From Oscillospiraceae bacterium (GTDB lineage: Bacteria > Bacillota > Clostridia > Oscillospirales > Acutalibacteraceae), in contig SVQE01000019.1 in assembly GCA_015065505.1 (NCBI GenBank), positions 1-39,017 on the forward strand: 39,017 bases of DNA. The letters are read 5' to 3'. Each line of letters begins with the position of its first letter. Positions within the stretch are counted from its first letter, which is position 1. The notes beneath the pieces are model-generated. The model saw only the letters and a list, made by a program, of their open reading frames with translations. It was not told the DNA's origin and made no database searches. The position numbers were made by a program, and so were the translations under genes. Below are positions 1 through 7,268 of the stretch, in pieces.

Positions 1-147
1 GAACCGATGATTAATCTGGGAACCTATAAGGTTAAAACACTTTCGGACGGATGGACGGTTAAAACGCTTGACGGCAAGGCTTCCGCTCATTTTGAGCATA
101 CGGTTGCAATAACCAACAACGGTCCCGTTATCCTGACGAGAGCTTAG
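1..147 (+). CDS. map: Methionine aminopeptidase, C-terminal fragment
   Basis: The window opens inside this gene; frame 1 reads 48 codons to a TAG at 145-147. The residues start [10 protein letters not shown] and end GPVILTRA, matching the C-terminal end of type I methionine aminopeptidase: the invariant glutamate region followed by the strand carrying FEHTVAITN, where the His/Glu neighbourhood closes the metal site. The enzyme removes the initiator Met from nascent proteins in the cytoplasm. Its place directly before infA is the standard Firmicutes spc-operon order. The usual short KOW-domain gene between map and infA is absent. The start lies outside the window, so length and the main metal ligands cannot be judged. 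Confidence 0.93.
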   Translation, partial: EPMINLGTYKVKTLSDGWTVKTLDGKASAHFEHTVAITNNGPVILTRA

Positions 148-148
148 G

Positions 149-214
149 GGATTCAAGGAATCAAACTAAGCGGTTACAAATTTTATAATCAACTTAGCTC
201 GAATCCTTAAATCC
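149..214. repeat. Imperfect inverted repeat between map and infA
   Basis: Two 22-nt arms at 149-170 and 193-214 are complementary at 18 of 22 positions, with a 22-nt AT-rich loop. The left arm begins GGATTCAAGG and the right arm ends CCTTAAATCC. There is no T-run after it, so it is not an ordinary terminator. It starts two bases after the map stop codon. It could be an RNA structure that affects processing or expression of the infA half of the operon, or a repeat remnant. I see no ORF in 148-308. Confidence 0.6.
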
Positions 215-308
215 TATTAATTGCAATTGCAGAAATAATTAATGTGATTCCAGTTAATAGAGTGAAGTTCACTATTAAACATCAATAATTATACAAAAGA
301 GGTATAAG

Positions 309-527
309 ATGTCTAAGTCAGATATGATAGAAGTTGAAGGTACTGTGGTAGAAGCGCTTCCTAACACAACATTTAAGGTATCGCTTCAAAACGGTCACAT
401 TATTACAGCACACATCAGCGGAAAGCTTCGTATGAACAACATAAGAATTCTTCCCGGTGATAAGGTAACAATGGAAATGTCGCCCTACGACTTAACAAAG
501 GGTCGTATCATATGGCGTTCAAAGTAA
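309..527 (+). CDS. infA: Translation initiation factor IF-1
   Basis: This is a 72-residue protein of the normal IF-1 length, a single S1-type OB-fold. The opening residues [20 protein letters not shown] and the stretch [20 protein letters not shown] are diagnostic, as is the ending [10 protein letters not shown]-1 binds the ribosomal A site during initiation with IF-2 and IF-3. The ATG is preceded by AAAAGAGGTATAAG, an acceptable ribosome binding site. It lies between map and rpmJ in the conserved order. Nothing in the protein is unusual. Confidence 0.98.
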   Translation: MSKSDMIEVEGTVVEALPNTTFKVSLQNGHIITAHISGKLRMNNIRILPGDKVTMEMSPYDLTKGRIIWRSK

Positions 528-548
528 ATTATTAGGAGGATTTTTCAA

Positions 549-662
549 ATGAAAGTCAGACCTTCTGTAAAGAAAATTTGCGAAAAGTGCAAAGTTATTA
601 AAAGAAATGGAAAAGTAATGGTTATCTGTGAAAATCCAAAGCACAAACAGCGTCAGGGTTAA
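549..662 (+). CDS. rpmJ: Ribosomal protein L36 (bL36)
   Basis: A 37-residue ORF with start [19 protein letters not shown] and end KHKQRQG, exactly the length and sequence type of bL36. It carries the zinc-ribbon ligands C11, C14, C27 and H32, so this is the zinc-binding (C+) form. The start is fixed by the strong site AGGAGGATTTTTCAA before the ATG. It sits 21 bp after infA and 32 bp before rpsM and is part of the large ribosomal subunit. It is easily missed because it is so short. Confidence 0.98.
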   Translation: MKVRPSVKKICEKCKVIKRNGKVMVICENPKHKQRQG

Positions 663-694
663 ACCTGAACTATTAATCGGAGGTAAATTTTAAT

Positions 695-1063
695 ATGGCA
701 CGTATTTCTGGTGTTGACTTACCTAATGACAAAAGAGTTGAAATCGGTCTTACCTATATCTTTGGTATCGGCCGCACAACTGCTACAAAGATTATTGAAG
801 CAACAGGCGTTAATCCGGACACCCGCTGCAGAGATTTATCTGAAGAAGATGTTAAAAAGCTCAGCGACTACATCACCAATAACTTAAACGTTGAAGGTGA
901 CCTTCGCAGAGACATTCTTCTCGACATCAAGAGACTTCAGGAAATCAACTGCTACAGAGGCATCCGCCACAGAAAGGGTCTTCCCGTAAGAGGTCAGACC
1001 TCAAAGAATAACGCAAGAACCCGCAAAGGTCCGAAGAAGACCATTGCTAACAAGAAGAAATAA
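695..1063 (+). CDS. rpsM: Ribosomal protein S13 (uS13)
   Basis: The 122-residue product starts [20 protein letters not shown] and contains the helix-two-turn-helix region ([10 protein letters not shown]) and the basic tail [18 protein letters not shown] that contacts tRNA and 16S rRNA in the head of the small subunit. Length is normal for the family. The ribosome binding site CGGAGG lies 8 to 10 bases before the ATG. It is followed by rpsK at 18 bp, consistent with cotranscription in the alpha operon. Confidence 0.98.
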   Translation: MARISGVDLPNDKRVEIGLTYIFGIGRTTATKIIEATGVNPDTRCRDLSEEDVKKLSDYITNNLNVEGDLRRDILLDIKRLQEINCYRGIRHRKGLPVRGQTSKNNARTRKGPKKTIANKKK

Positions 1064-1081
1064 GATAGGAGGAAACAGTAT

Positions 1082-1477
1082 ATGGCACAGAAGAAGCAAG
1101 CTACTACTCGTAAAAGACGCGAGAAGAAGAATGTTGAGCGCGGTGTTGCGCACATTCAGTCAACCTTCAACAATACTATTGTTACAATCTCTGATACTCA
1201 GGGAAATGCTGTTTCATGGGCATCAGCCGGCGAAATGGGATTCCGCGGCTCCAAGAAGTCCACTCCTTATGCAGCTCAGACAGCTGCTGAAACAGCTGCA
1301 AAGATTGCAACCGACTACGGCATGAAAACTGTTGAAGTTTATGTTAAGGGTCCCGGCGCAGGCAGAGAAGCTGCAATAAGAGCACTTCAGACAGCAGGAC
1401 TTGATGTAACAATGATCAAGGATGTAACTCCTATCCCACACAACGGCTGTCGTCCGCCAAAAAGACGCCGTGTATAA
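1082..1477 (+). CDS. rpsK: Ribosomal protein S11 (uS11)
   Basis: The 131-residue product has the basic N-terminus [20 protein letters not shown], the core [20 protein letters not shown], and the ending [16 protein letters not shown] that is nearly invariant in uS11. It helps form the platform of the 30S subunit near the decoding site. The start is supported by AGGAGG at 1068-1073. An ORF in another frame overlaps the start region (from 1044) but has no family resemblance and is a shadow. Confidence 0.98.
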   Translation: MAQKKQATTRKRREKKNVERGVAHIQSTFNNTIVTISDTQGNAVSWASAGEMGFRGSKKSTPYAAQTAAETAAKIATDYGMKTVEVYVKGPGAGREAAIRALQTAGLDVTMIKDVTPIPHNGCRPPKRRRV

Positions 1478-1501
1478 TTTATAAGTTGGAGGATAATTAA
1501 G

Positions 1502-2101
1502 ATGGCAATTAACAGACAGCCTGTTGCAAGAAGATGTAAGAAATATGATATTTCTCCTTCTGTTTTAGGTTATTCAAACAAAACCACTTATAGAAACTCA
1601 AACACAAACCGCAGAAGAAAGGCAAGCGAATACAGCCTTCAGTTAAACGAGAAGCAGAAGATGAAGTTCATCTACGGCATTCTTGAGAAGCAGTCACGCA
1701 AGGTTTACGAGGAAGCTGAAAGACTTCCGGGCGTAACAGGCGAAAATATGGTAATGCTTCTTGAAACTCGTCTTGACAACGTTGTTTATCGTCTCGGCCT
1801 TGTTAAAACAAGAAAGATGGCTCGTCAGTTCGTATCTCACGCTCATTTTCTTGTAAACGGCAAAAAGGTTAACATTCCTTCCTACAGAGTTAAGGTTGGC
1901 GATGTTATCTCCGTTCGCGAAAGAAGCAAGGATGTTGAAATCTTTAAGGCAGTTAAAGAAGACGGTCCTTCTCAGTTGGTTCCCAAGTGGTTGGAAATGA
2001 ATCAGGAAAACCTTTCAGGAAAGGTTCTTGCCCTTCCCACAAGTGAAGATCTTGATTTTGAATTACAGTATAATCTTATCGTTGAGTTCTATTCTAAGTA
2101 A
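1502..2101 (+). CDS. rpsD: Ribosomal protein S4 (uS4), zinc-ligand-free form
   Basis: The 199-residue product has the S4 N-terminal domain and a central S4 RNA-binding fold (about residues 85-150: MLLETRLDNVVYRLGL, VNGKKVNIPSYRVKVGDVIS) and ends LQYNLIVEFYSK. S4 is a primary 16S rRNA assembly protein and often the autoregulator of this operon. The N-terminus (MAINRQPVARRCKKYDISPS) has only one Cys, so the four-Cys zinc motif of many Firmicutes S4 proteins is missing; I recognise this as the Ruminococcaceae-type version. The ribosome binding site is TTGGAGGATAATTAAG. Lack of zinc ligands is a family variant, not damage. Confidence 0.97.
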   Translation: MAINRQPVARRCKKYDISPSVLGYSNKTTYRNSNTNRRRKASEYSLQLNEKQKMKFIYGILEKQSRKVYEEAERLPGVTGENMVMLLETRLDNVVYRLGLVKTRKMARQFVSHAHFLVNGKKVNIPSYRVKVGDVISVRERSKDVEIFKAVKEDGPSQLVPKWLEMNQENLSGKVLALPTSEDLDFELQYNLIVEFYSK

Positions 2102-2175
2102 TCCGTTTAAGTTGGCGAAAGCAAACCAGCTTAGTTATTTAGGAATTAACAAAACAATTATTAGGAGGCTATTAA

Positions 2176-3132
2176 ATGATCGAAATTGATAAGCCGAATA
2201 TCGAAATAGTAGAGTTATCTACTCAGGGAAGCAGAAGCGTCGGCAAGTTTGTTGTTGAACCTCTTGAAAGAGGCTTCGGCACAACTCTCGGAAATTCAAT
2301 GAGAAGAGTTCTTCTTTCATCACTTCCGGGATACGCTATTACTTCCGTAAAGATTGATGGTGTTTTACACGAATTTTCAACTATTCCTCATGTTAAAGAG
2401 GATGTTACTGAAATCGTTTTGAACCTTAAGAACGTTATTCTTAAGATTCACGATGAAGAACCGAAAACCCTTTACATTGATGCAAGCGGTGAAGGCGAAA
2501 TTACAGCAGGCGACATCAAGCATGATGCCGATGTTGAAATTCTTAACCCCGAGCTTCATATTGCATACCTTGATGAAGGTGCAAATGTAATTATGGAACT
2601 CACCGCAGACAATGGCAGAGGATATGTTCCCTGCGACAGAAACAAGCAGTTAATGGATCTTCCTATCGGAACGATAGCAATCGACTCCATTTATACTCCT
2701 GTTCTTAAGGTTAACTACACAGTTGAAAACACTCGTGTTGGCCAGCAAACCGATCTTGATAAATTGATTCTTGATGTTGAAACCGACGGAACAATTCCTG
2801 CGGATGAAGCAGCATCACTTGCTGCAAAGATTCTCAACGAACATCTCAATCTCTTCGTAGACCTTTCAGAAGAAATGGGCAACGCAGAGATTATGGTAGA
2901 AAAGGATGACGACGGAAAAGAAAAGGTTCTTGAAATGACTATTGAAGAGCTCGACCTTTCAGTTCGTTCATTCAACTGCCTCAAGAGAGCCGGAATCAAC
3001 ACAGTTGAAGATTTAATCGGAAAATCCGAAGAAGATATGATGAAAGTCAGAAATCTCGGACGCAAGTCGCTCGACGAAGTTGTTGGCAAGCTTGCATCCC
3101 TTGGTTTCAGACTTAGTAAAGAAGAGGACTAA
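2176..3132 (+). CDS. rpoA: RNA polymerase alpha subunit
   Basis: The 318-residue product is the usual length. The N-terminal assembly domain (about 1-230) includes [20 protein letters not shown] and [20 protein letters not shown]. An acidic linker follows, then the C-terminal domain (about 250-318) with [20 protein letters not shown] and the helix-hairpin-helix [13 protein letters not shown], which contacts UP elements and activators. It forms the dimeric platform for beta and beta-prime. TTAGGAGG lies before the ATG. rplQ follows after 12 bp. Confidence 0.98.
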   Translation: MIEIDKPNIEIVELSTQGSRSVGKFVVEPLERGFGTTLGNSMRRVLLSSLPGYAITSVKIDGVLHEFSTIPHVKEDVTEIVLNLKNVILKIHDEEPKTLYIDASGEGEITAGDIKHDADVEILNPELHIAYLDEGANVIMELTADNGRGYVPCDRNKQLMDLPIGTIAIDSIYTPVLKVNYTVENTRVGQQTDLDKLILDVETDGTIPADEAASLAAKILNEHLNLFVDLSEEMGNAEIMVEKDDDGKEKVLEMTIEELDLSVRSFNCLKRAGINTVEDLIGKSEEDMMKVRNLGRKSLDEVVGKLASLGFRLSKEED

Positions 3133-3144
3133 GGAGGGATTTCT

Positions 3145-3486
3145 ATGCCAGGTAGCAGAAAACTGGGCAGACCTACAGATCAGAGAAAGGCAATGCTCAG
3201 AGGATTAGTTACTTATCTTTTAGAAAACGGCAAAATAGAAACAACCGTTACAAGAGCAAAAGAGGTTCGCGCTTTAACCGAGAGAATGATTACACTCGGC
3301 AAAAACGATACCCTTCATTCAAGAAGACAGGTTCTTGCTTATGTTACTAAGGAAGACGTTGTTAAGAAGCTTTTTGATGAAATTGCTCCGAAGTATGAAG
3401 ATAGAAACGGCGGATATACTCGTATAATCAAAACAGGCCCTCGCCGCGGCGATGCAGCTGAAATGTGCATTATCGAATTAGTATAA
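3145..3486 (+). CDS. rplQ: Ribosomal protein L17 (bL17)
   Basis: The 113-residue product starts [20 protein letters not shown] and contains [20 protein letters not shown] and the ending [11 protein letters not shown], typical of bL17 at its short bacterial length. It is a 50S protein near the exit tunnel. The ribosome binding site is AAGGAGGG. It is the last gene of the operon here: a terminator follows within 16 bp. The ecfA/cbiO genes that follow rplQ in many Firmicutes are not here. Confidence 0.98.
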   Translation: MPGSRKLGRPTDQRKAMLRGLVTYLLENGKIETTVTRAKEVRALTERMITLGKNDTLHSRRQVLAYVTKEDVVKKLFDEIAPKYEDRNGGYTRIIKTGPRRGDAAEMCIIELV

Positions 3487-3501
3487 CGCAATAACAAAAA
3501 C

Positions 3502-3532
3502 CACGGTATCACTTTGTGATGCCGTGTTTTTT
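3502..3532 (+). terminator. Rho-independent terminator after rplQ
   Basis: An 11-pair stem (CACGG, one T-G wobble, ATCAC against GTGAT, G, CCGTG) with a TTT loop is followed by six T. It ends the ribosomal operon. Confidence 0.92.
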
Positions 3533-3535
3533 GTT

Positions 3536-3587
3536 AGTGGTCAGTGGTCAGTGGTCAGTAGTCAGTAGGGGCGGATATATCCGCCCT
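3536..3587. repeat. Tandem heptamer repeat plus perfect 18-bp palindrome
   Basis: Three copies of AGTGGTC and one AGTAGTC run head to tail at 3536-3563, followed at 3569-3586 by the perfect palindrome GGGCGGATATATCCGCCC. A related array (AGTGGTC AGTGTTC AGTGTTC AGTGGTC) occurs at 11085-11112. Both sit in spacers next to a terminator. They look like members of a dispersed intergenic repeat family; no protein is encoded. Confidence 0.8.
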
Positions 3588-3622
3588 ATTTTAATCACAA
3601 ATCGCAATTTAAACTTTCCGTC

Positions 3623-3651
3623 TTGTTTAACTAATGCTGCTGTGCTATAAT
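3623..3651 (+). promoter_or_regulatory. SigA-type promoter for the leucine-rich-repeat protein gene
   Basis: TTGTTT at 3623-3628, a 17-bp spacer and a perfect TATAAT at 3646-3651 place the start of transcription near 3658, about 32 bases before the GTG start at 3690. Confidence 0.75.
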
Positions 3652-3689
3652 AATAATGAGATATTTCATCAAAACAAGGGGGTGGCAAA

Positions 3690-5585
3690 GTGAAAAGAAT
3701 TACAGCAATTATTCTGTCCGTTTTAACGGTTCTTTTGTCATTTTCATTTTGTCAAACAGCCTTTGCGCTTAAAACAACCGATGTTGCAAGAACGCAGATT
3801 GGAACTTCGGATACTTATTATGAATTTAACGCAGAAACAAAAACGCTCACAATCAGCGGCAGCGGAGCAATACCCAATATGCTAAATGACGATACCTCAC
3901 AGCCGTGGTCATCGTGGCGTTCGGACGGCTCAATAGATAATGTTGTTATTGAAGAGGGAATAACGGCAGTGGGCAATTATGTTTTATATCAGGTGAGCGC
4001 CGAAAGCGTTCAGCTTCCCTCAACCCTTAAAAAAATCGGAAATTATGCGTTTGCGTATAATTCAAAGGTTAAAAGCTATGATGTGCCGTTCGGCGTTGAA
4101 ATGATTGGTGTAAGTGCGTTTGAAAACTGCATTTCAATGACAGAGGTTACTTTGCCGGACACAGTGAGCACCATAAGCAAAAACGCCTTTAAACAGTGCT
4201 ATAAGCTTGAAAGCGTGCGTATTCCATACAGCGTTACCTCTATGGGAAACTATGCTTTTCACCGCTGCTCCGAGCTCTCATGCGTTGAGTTTGAATCCCT
4301 CAGCACTGCCGTAAAAATCGGCAGCTATGCCTTTATGGCTTGCCCGAAGCTCGAAGAGGTCAGCGTACCGCTTAATGCAACCTTGAATAGTTATACTTTC
4401 GGCTATGACGACAGCAAAAAGAAGTATGACGGCTTTGCGATGAATGTTTATTCAGGCTCGGATGCCTTATCATATGCTATGGCAAAAGGCTTTGAATATA
4501 ATATGCTTGATAAGTTTCCGCTTAATCTCGGCATAATGAATTATAATGAATTCATTGAAGAAACGATTAACTACGAATATATCTATTCCTTCATTCCTTC
4601 TGCTTCAATGAAATACAACATATATTCCGTTGGCGATGTTGACTTAACAGCAGTGCTTTATGAAAATGAAGCCGAGCTTATTACAAGCGATGACATATCA
4701 AAGGATAATCTTAACTTCTGCTTATCGTATGAGCTTGAAGCAGGCAGGGAATACACCGTAAGCGTTAAATCCGTAAGGTCGGAAGGTGAATACGGCGTTG
4801 TTGTTTATCCCGATGTGATTAATTCATTTGACATTAAAGGAAGCCTTTCGTTTAATGCAGCCGATGGCGTGCTGAACGACGGCGGTATAAGAGTTTTTGA
4901 AATAACCGATGAAATGCTTGAAGGCTTTATTCTGACTATTGATTTTGAAGGCGGCTATAAGGATAAAATCTACTATGAAAACAAGTTCTTTGATAACCGT
5001 CAGATAGAAATTGCAGATACTCAGAGTAAAAATCCTTTAACCTGCGGAAACAACAGCTGCTTCGTTTCAATAGGCGAGGTGCTGAGTGCCTTTGATGTTT
5101 TTATTGAACACAGCTATGAGGAAGAAGTTATTCCGTATACGGTTGATGACGACGGATACTCTGTTTTCACCTGCGTTCTCTGCAAGGATACATATAAGGG
5201 CAATTTCGTTCCGACGCCTGCGGTTACAGTCAGCGGCAAGGCAGTGCTTATGGAAAAGCCCGACGGCTCACACGAGCACAATATTCCGTATCCATATGCA
5301 ACCTTCTTCGCAAACGACAGAACCTATTATATAGATGCTGAGGGTAATTTCAGCGTTAACACCTTCGACGACCTTGATTTGGTTTTTGAAAACGAAAACG
5401 GCAGAGATGTCAGCGTTCACATTGATGTTGACAGCGAGGATGTTGATTTCGGCTTCATTGCATTTGAAGGCTATGATTTCAACAAGGATAACTATGTTAA
5501 CGCAAAGGATTTTGCAATTTTCTTAAAAGAAAAGCAGAATAAATACGGTGAAGATTACTGGAAATATGCAATAAACTTCGTATAG
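3690..5585 (+). CDS. Secreted BspA-like leucine-rich-repeat protein with C-terminal dockerin-like loop
   Basis: The 631-residue product begins with a clear signal peptide (MKRITAIILSVLTVLLSFSF, cleavage after TAFA). Residues about 90-270 are BspA/LRR_5 repeats with the recurring pattern ESVQLPSTLKKIGNYAFAYN and VTLPDTVSTISKNAFKQCYK. A middle part of about 200 residues is unassigned, and about 510-590 resembles beta-sandwich segments. Near 595-613 the sequence DFNKDNYVNAKDFAIFL is an EF-hand-like calcium loop of dockerin type I, but only one copy is evident where dockerins have two. The start is a GTG preceded by AAGGGGGTGG. It has its own promoter and terminator. Role: probably surface adhesion or carbohydrate binding; the function is not certain. 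Confidence 0.85.
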   Translation: MKRITAIILSVLTVLLSFSFCQTAFALKTTDVARTQIGTSDTYYEFNAETKTLTISGSGAIPNMLNDDTSQPWSSWRSDGSIDNVVIEEGITAVGNYVLYQVSAESVQLPSTLKKIGNYAFAYNSKVKSYDVPFGVEMIGVSAFENCISMTEVTLPDTVSTISKNAFKQCYKLESVRIPYSVTSMGNYAFHRCSELSCVEFESLSTAVKIGSYAFMACPKLEEVSVPLNATLNSYTFGYDDSKKKYDGFAMNVYSGSDALSYAMAKGFEYNMLDKFPLNLGIMNYNEFIEETINYEYIYSFIPSASMKYNIYSVGDVDLTAVLYENEAELITSDDISKDNLNFCLSYELEAGREYTVSVKSVRSEGEYGVVVYPDVINSFDIKGSLSFNAADGVLNDGGIRVFEITDEMLEGFILTIDFEGGYKDKIYYENKFFDNRQIEIADTQSKNPLTCGNNSCFVSIGEVLSAFDVFIEHSYEEEVIPYTVDDDGYSVFTCVLCKDTYKGNFVPTPAVTVSGKAVLMEKPDGSHEHNIPYPYATFFANDRTYYIDAEGNFSVNTFDDLDLVFENENGRDVSVHIDVDSEDVDFGFIAFEGYDFNKDNYVNAKDFAIFLKEKQNKYGEDYWKYAINFV

Positions 5586-5608
5586 GCTTACTGGGTTCGA
5601 ATCCTAGG
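5585..5608 (+). other. tRNA T-arm-like fragment
   Basis: Directly overlapping the stop of the preceding gene, CTGGG TTCGAAT CCTAG (5591-5607) forms a five-pair T-stem (one G-T) with a canonical seven-base T-loop. No acceptor, D- or anticodon arm surrounds it. The 16-mer GGCTTACTGGGTTCGA at 5585-5600 recurs on the minus strand at 38829-38844. It may be a relic of a tRNA 3' end, for example from an integration event, or chance. Confidence 0.4.
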
Positions 5609-5614
5609 AAAAAT

Positions 5615-5659
5615 AAAACGCTTCTTCGGCTGCACATTGCACCGCAGAAGCGTTTTTTT
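5615..5659. terminator. Bidirectional terminator between the LRR gene and the XRE regulator
   Basis: The stem AACGCTTCT / AGAAGCGTT encloses a second short pairing (TGCA/TGCA) and is followed by seven T on the plus strand; runs of A on the left give a T-run on the minus strand. It can serve both converging genes. Confidence 0.88.
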
Positions 5660-5669
5660 GTTATATTAA

Positions 5670-6095
5670 TTATTCCAATAATTCAAAGTTGAAATCGCAT
5701 AGGTATTCATTGCACTCTATCAGCGATATTCTGTTATTGAGGCAATACATAATCAGGCTGTCCCTCGGTGAGCGGATATATAAATCGCTTAACGAGGCAA
5801 TTTTTAACAGCTTTCTTGTTTCGGCAAGCGAAAGCCCCATACCGAATGCAAGCATAATAACCTTATTCCTTGACGGGTTGGTTTTGTTGCCGTTAAAAAT
5901 CTGATATGCATAGTTTTTATCAAGATTTGATTTGTTTATAATATCGCTTTTTTTGAGTTTCTTTTCATTAACAAGCATTTCAAGATACTCGCTTAAGGAT
6001 GAAAAGCACAGCTCGCCGATTTCTTCTTCCAGAAACTCATTATAGTTTTTCTTTGATTTAAGAATTTCGAGTAATTCGTTTGTTGATTTTTCCAT
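5670..6095 (-). CDS. XRE-type helix-turn-helix regulator
   Basis: A 141-residue cytoplasmic protein. Residues about 33-90 fit an XRE/lambda-repressor fold: LSEYLEMLVNEKKLKKSDII, then SNLDKNYAYQIFNGNKTNPS (the helix-turn-helix turn) and RNKVIMLAFGMGLSLAETRK. The C-terminal 45 residues are unassigned. No ligand domain or membrane segment is seen. The start is fixed by AAAAAGGAGGATAA before the ATG. It is transcribed divergently from the Ser/Thr kinase gene, and an 11-bp-arm inverted repeat lies 11 bp upstream of its start codon, so autoregulation and control of the kinase gene are likely. Whether the kinase phosphorylates it is inference. Confidence 0.8.
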   Translation of the reverse strand: MEKSTNELLEILKSKKNYNEFLEEEIGELCFSSLSEYLEMLVNEKKLKKSDIINKSNLDKNYAYQIFNGNKTNPSRNKVIMLAFGMGLSLAETRKLLKIASLSDLYIRSPRDSLIMYCLNNRISLIECNEYLCDFNFELLE

Positions 6096-6105
6096 TTATC
6101 CTCCT

Positions 6106-6138
6106 TTTTGTACAGTGCTGGGATATTACTGTACAAAA
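6106..6138. promoter_or_regulatory. Probable operator: perfect inverted repeat in the divergent promoter region
   Basis: TTTTGTACAGT at 6106-6116 and ACTGTACAAAA at 6128-6138 are exact reverse complements, separated by 11 bp, so the half-site centres are 22 bp apart (two helical turns, same face of the DNA). It overlaps the likely -35 of the kinase promoter and sits close to the regulator's ribosome binding site, which suits a dimeric or tetrameric XRE repressor. Confidence 0.8.
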
Positions 6139-6153
6139 CCATAGTGTTATGAT
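6126..6153 (+). promoter_or_regulatory. Possible promoter of the Ser/Thr kinase gene
   Basis: TTACTG at 6126-6131, 16 bp, then TATGAT at 6148-6153. The -35 is a weak match and overlaps the inverted repeat, which fits a repressible promoter. The start codon is 38 bases downstream of the -10. Confidence 0.5.
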
Positions 6154-6191
6154 ATATTAAATATATACTAAAATCAAGTGGGTGATGAAAT

Positions 6192-7190
6192 ATGTATCAG
6201 ATAATCAATCAGCTTAGTGATGAAACCTATCTTGCGCAAAATAACGGCGCTTTATATGTTTTAAAGAGAATAGATATAAGCGATACATATATCATCAGGT
6301 CACTGATGAGCATTAACAATCCTTTTGTTGTTCATTTTATAGAGTTTACCACGATTGAAGATAAATTCTACTGCGTTGAGGAATATATCGAGGGTATGAA
6401 TCTTGCGGAATACATAAGAAGATTCGGCGTTATGAGCGATGAAGCCGCAAAGCATACAGTTTATCAGATATGTTTCGGCTTAAGGGATATACATAATCTC
6501 GGGATTGTTCACAGGGATATTAACCCGAATAATATTATTATTGATAAATACGGCAACGCAAGAATAATTGACTTCGGAATAAGCAGAACAAATAAGAATA
6601 ATCAGAGGGTTGATACTCAGATTTTAGGCACTCAGGGCTATGCAGCGCCCGAGCAGTACGGCTTTGCTCAGACTAACACACAATCCGATATATATTCTCT
6701 CGGCGTTCTTATAAACTTCATAAAAACAGGCGCTCTGCCCAGTCAAATCAAAGCTGAAGGTCTGCTTGGCGAAATATCCGAAAAATGCACGCAGATGGAT
6801 GTCAGCAAGCGATATAAAAGCGTTGATGAAATAATAACTGCTATTCAGACGGGAAAAGCCTATAACGCAAAGAAAAAATATGCGCTTCCGGGCTTCAGAC
6901 AGGGAAAAGCAGCAAATATGATATTAGCCTCACTCTATTATCTTTTTGTGTTTTTTGTACTGACCGTGTATTGGTTTGACCCAAGAAATCTATATGAAAG
7001 CGTGTATTTCAGCTGTCTGGATATTATTATGTTTTTTGTTCCCGTATTCATTTTCTTCAATTATATGGGATGGGCGGATAACCTCAGTGCATCTAAAAAG
7101 CATTCAAGCAAATTTGTATGTGTGCTCTTTGGAATCCTGTATGAAATCATTGCCTTTTTGATACTTATTATAATATATCAGCCTCAATAA
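6192..7190 (+). CDS. Membrane-anchored Ser/Thr protein kinase
   Basis: The 332-residue product has a eukaryotic-type (Hanks) kinase domain at about 1-225: the ATP-site lysine K25 (LYVLKR), catalytic loop VHRDINPNN (H107, R108, D109, N114), DFG at 127-129, and GTQGYAAPEQ in the activation segment. The glycine-rich loop is poor or absent (QLSDETYLAQNNG), and no clear helix-C glutamate is visible. After it come three hydrophobic segments (about 240-260, 272-296, 308-330), so the kinase domain is cytoplasmic and tethered. There are no PASTA repeats or external sensor, so it is not the cell-wall PknB/PrkC type. The start is ATG after GTGGGTGATGAAAT, a weak site. It forms a divergent pair with the XRE regulator. 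Confidence 0.88.
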   Translation: MYQIINQLSDETYLAQNNGALYVLKRIDISDTYIIRSLMSINNPFVVHFIEFTTIEDKFYCVEEYIEGMNLAEYIRRFGVMSDEAAKHTVYQICFGLRDIHNLGIVHRDINPNNIIIDKYGNARIIDFGISRTNKNNQRVDTQILGTQGYAAPEQYGFAQTNTQSDIYSLGVLINFIKTGALPSQIKAEGLLGEISEKCTQMDVSKRYKSVDEIITAIQTGKAYNAKKKYALPGFRQGKAANMILASLYYLFVFFVLTVYWFDPRNLYESVYFSCLDIIMFFVPVFIFFNYMGWADNLSASKKHSSKFVCVLFGILYEIIAFLILIIIYQPQ

Positions 7191-7226
7191 TGTTGTGCTA
7201 ACAGCACACCATTATTGAGTTTTTTT
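7183..7226 (+). terminator. Terminator overlapping the kinase stop codon
   Basis: CTCAATAATG at 7183-7192 pairs with CATTATTGAG at 7210-7219, with an inner GTGCT/AGCA(C) pairing, followed by seven T. The kinase stop codon TAA (7188-7190) is inside the stem. Confidence 0.92.
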
Positions 7227-7268
7227 GTAATATAATGGTTTCATCAAAATAAATGAGGAGGCTGTTTT

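Noticed and set aside
1044-1325. 93-codon plus-strand ORF overlapping rpsK
   Set aside because: It lies in another frame of rpsK, has no ribosome binding site or family resemblance, and its composition reflects the S11 sequence.
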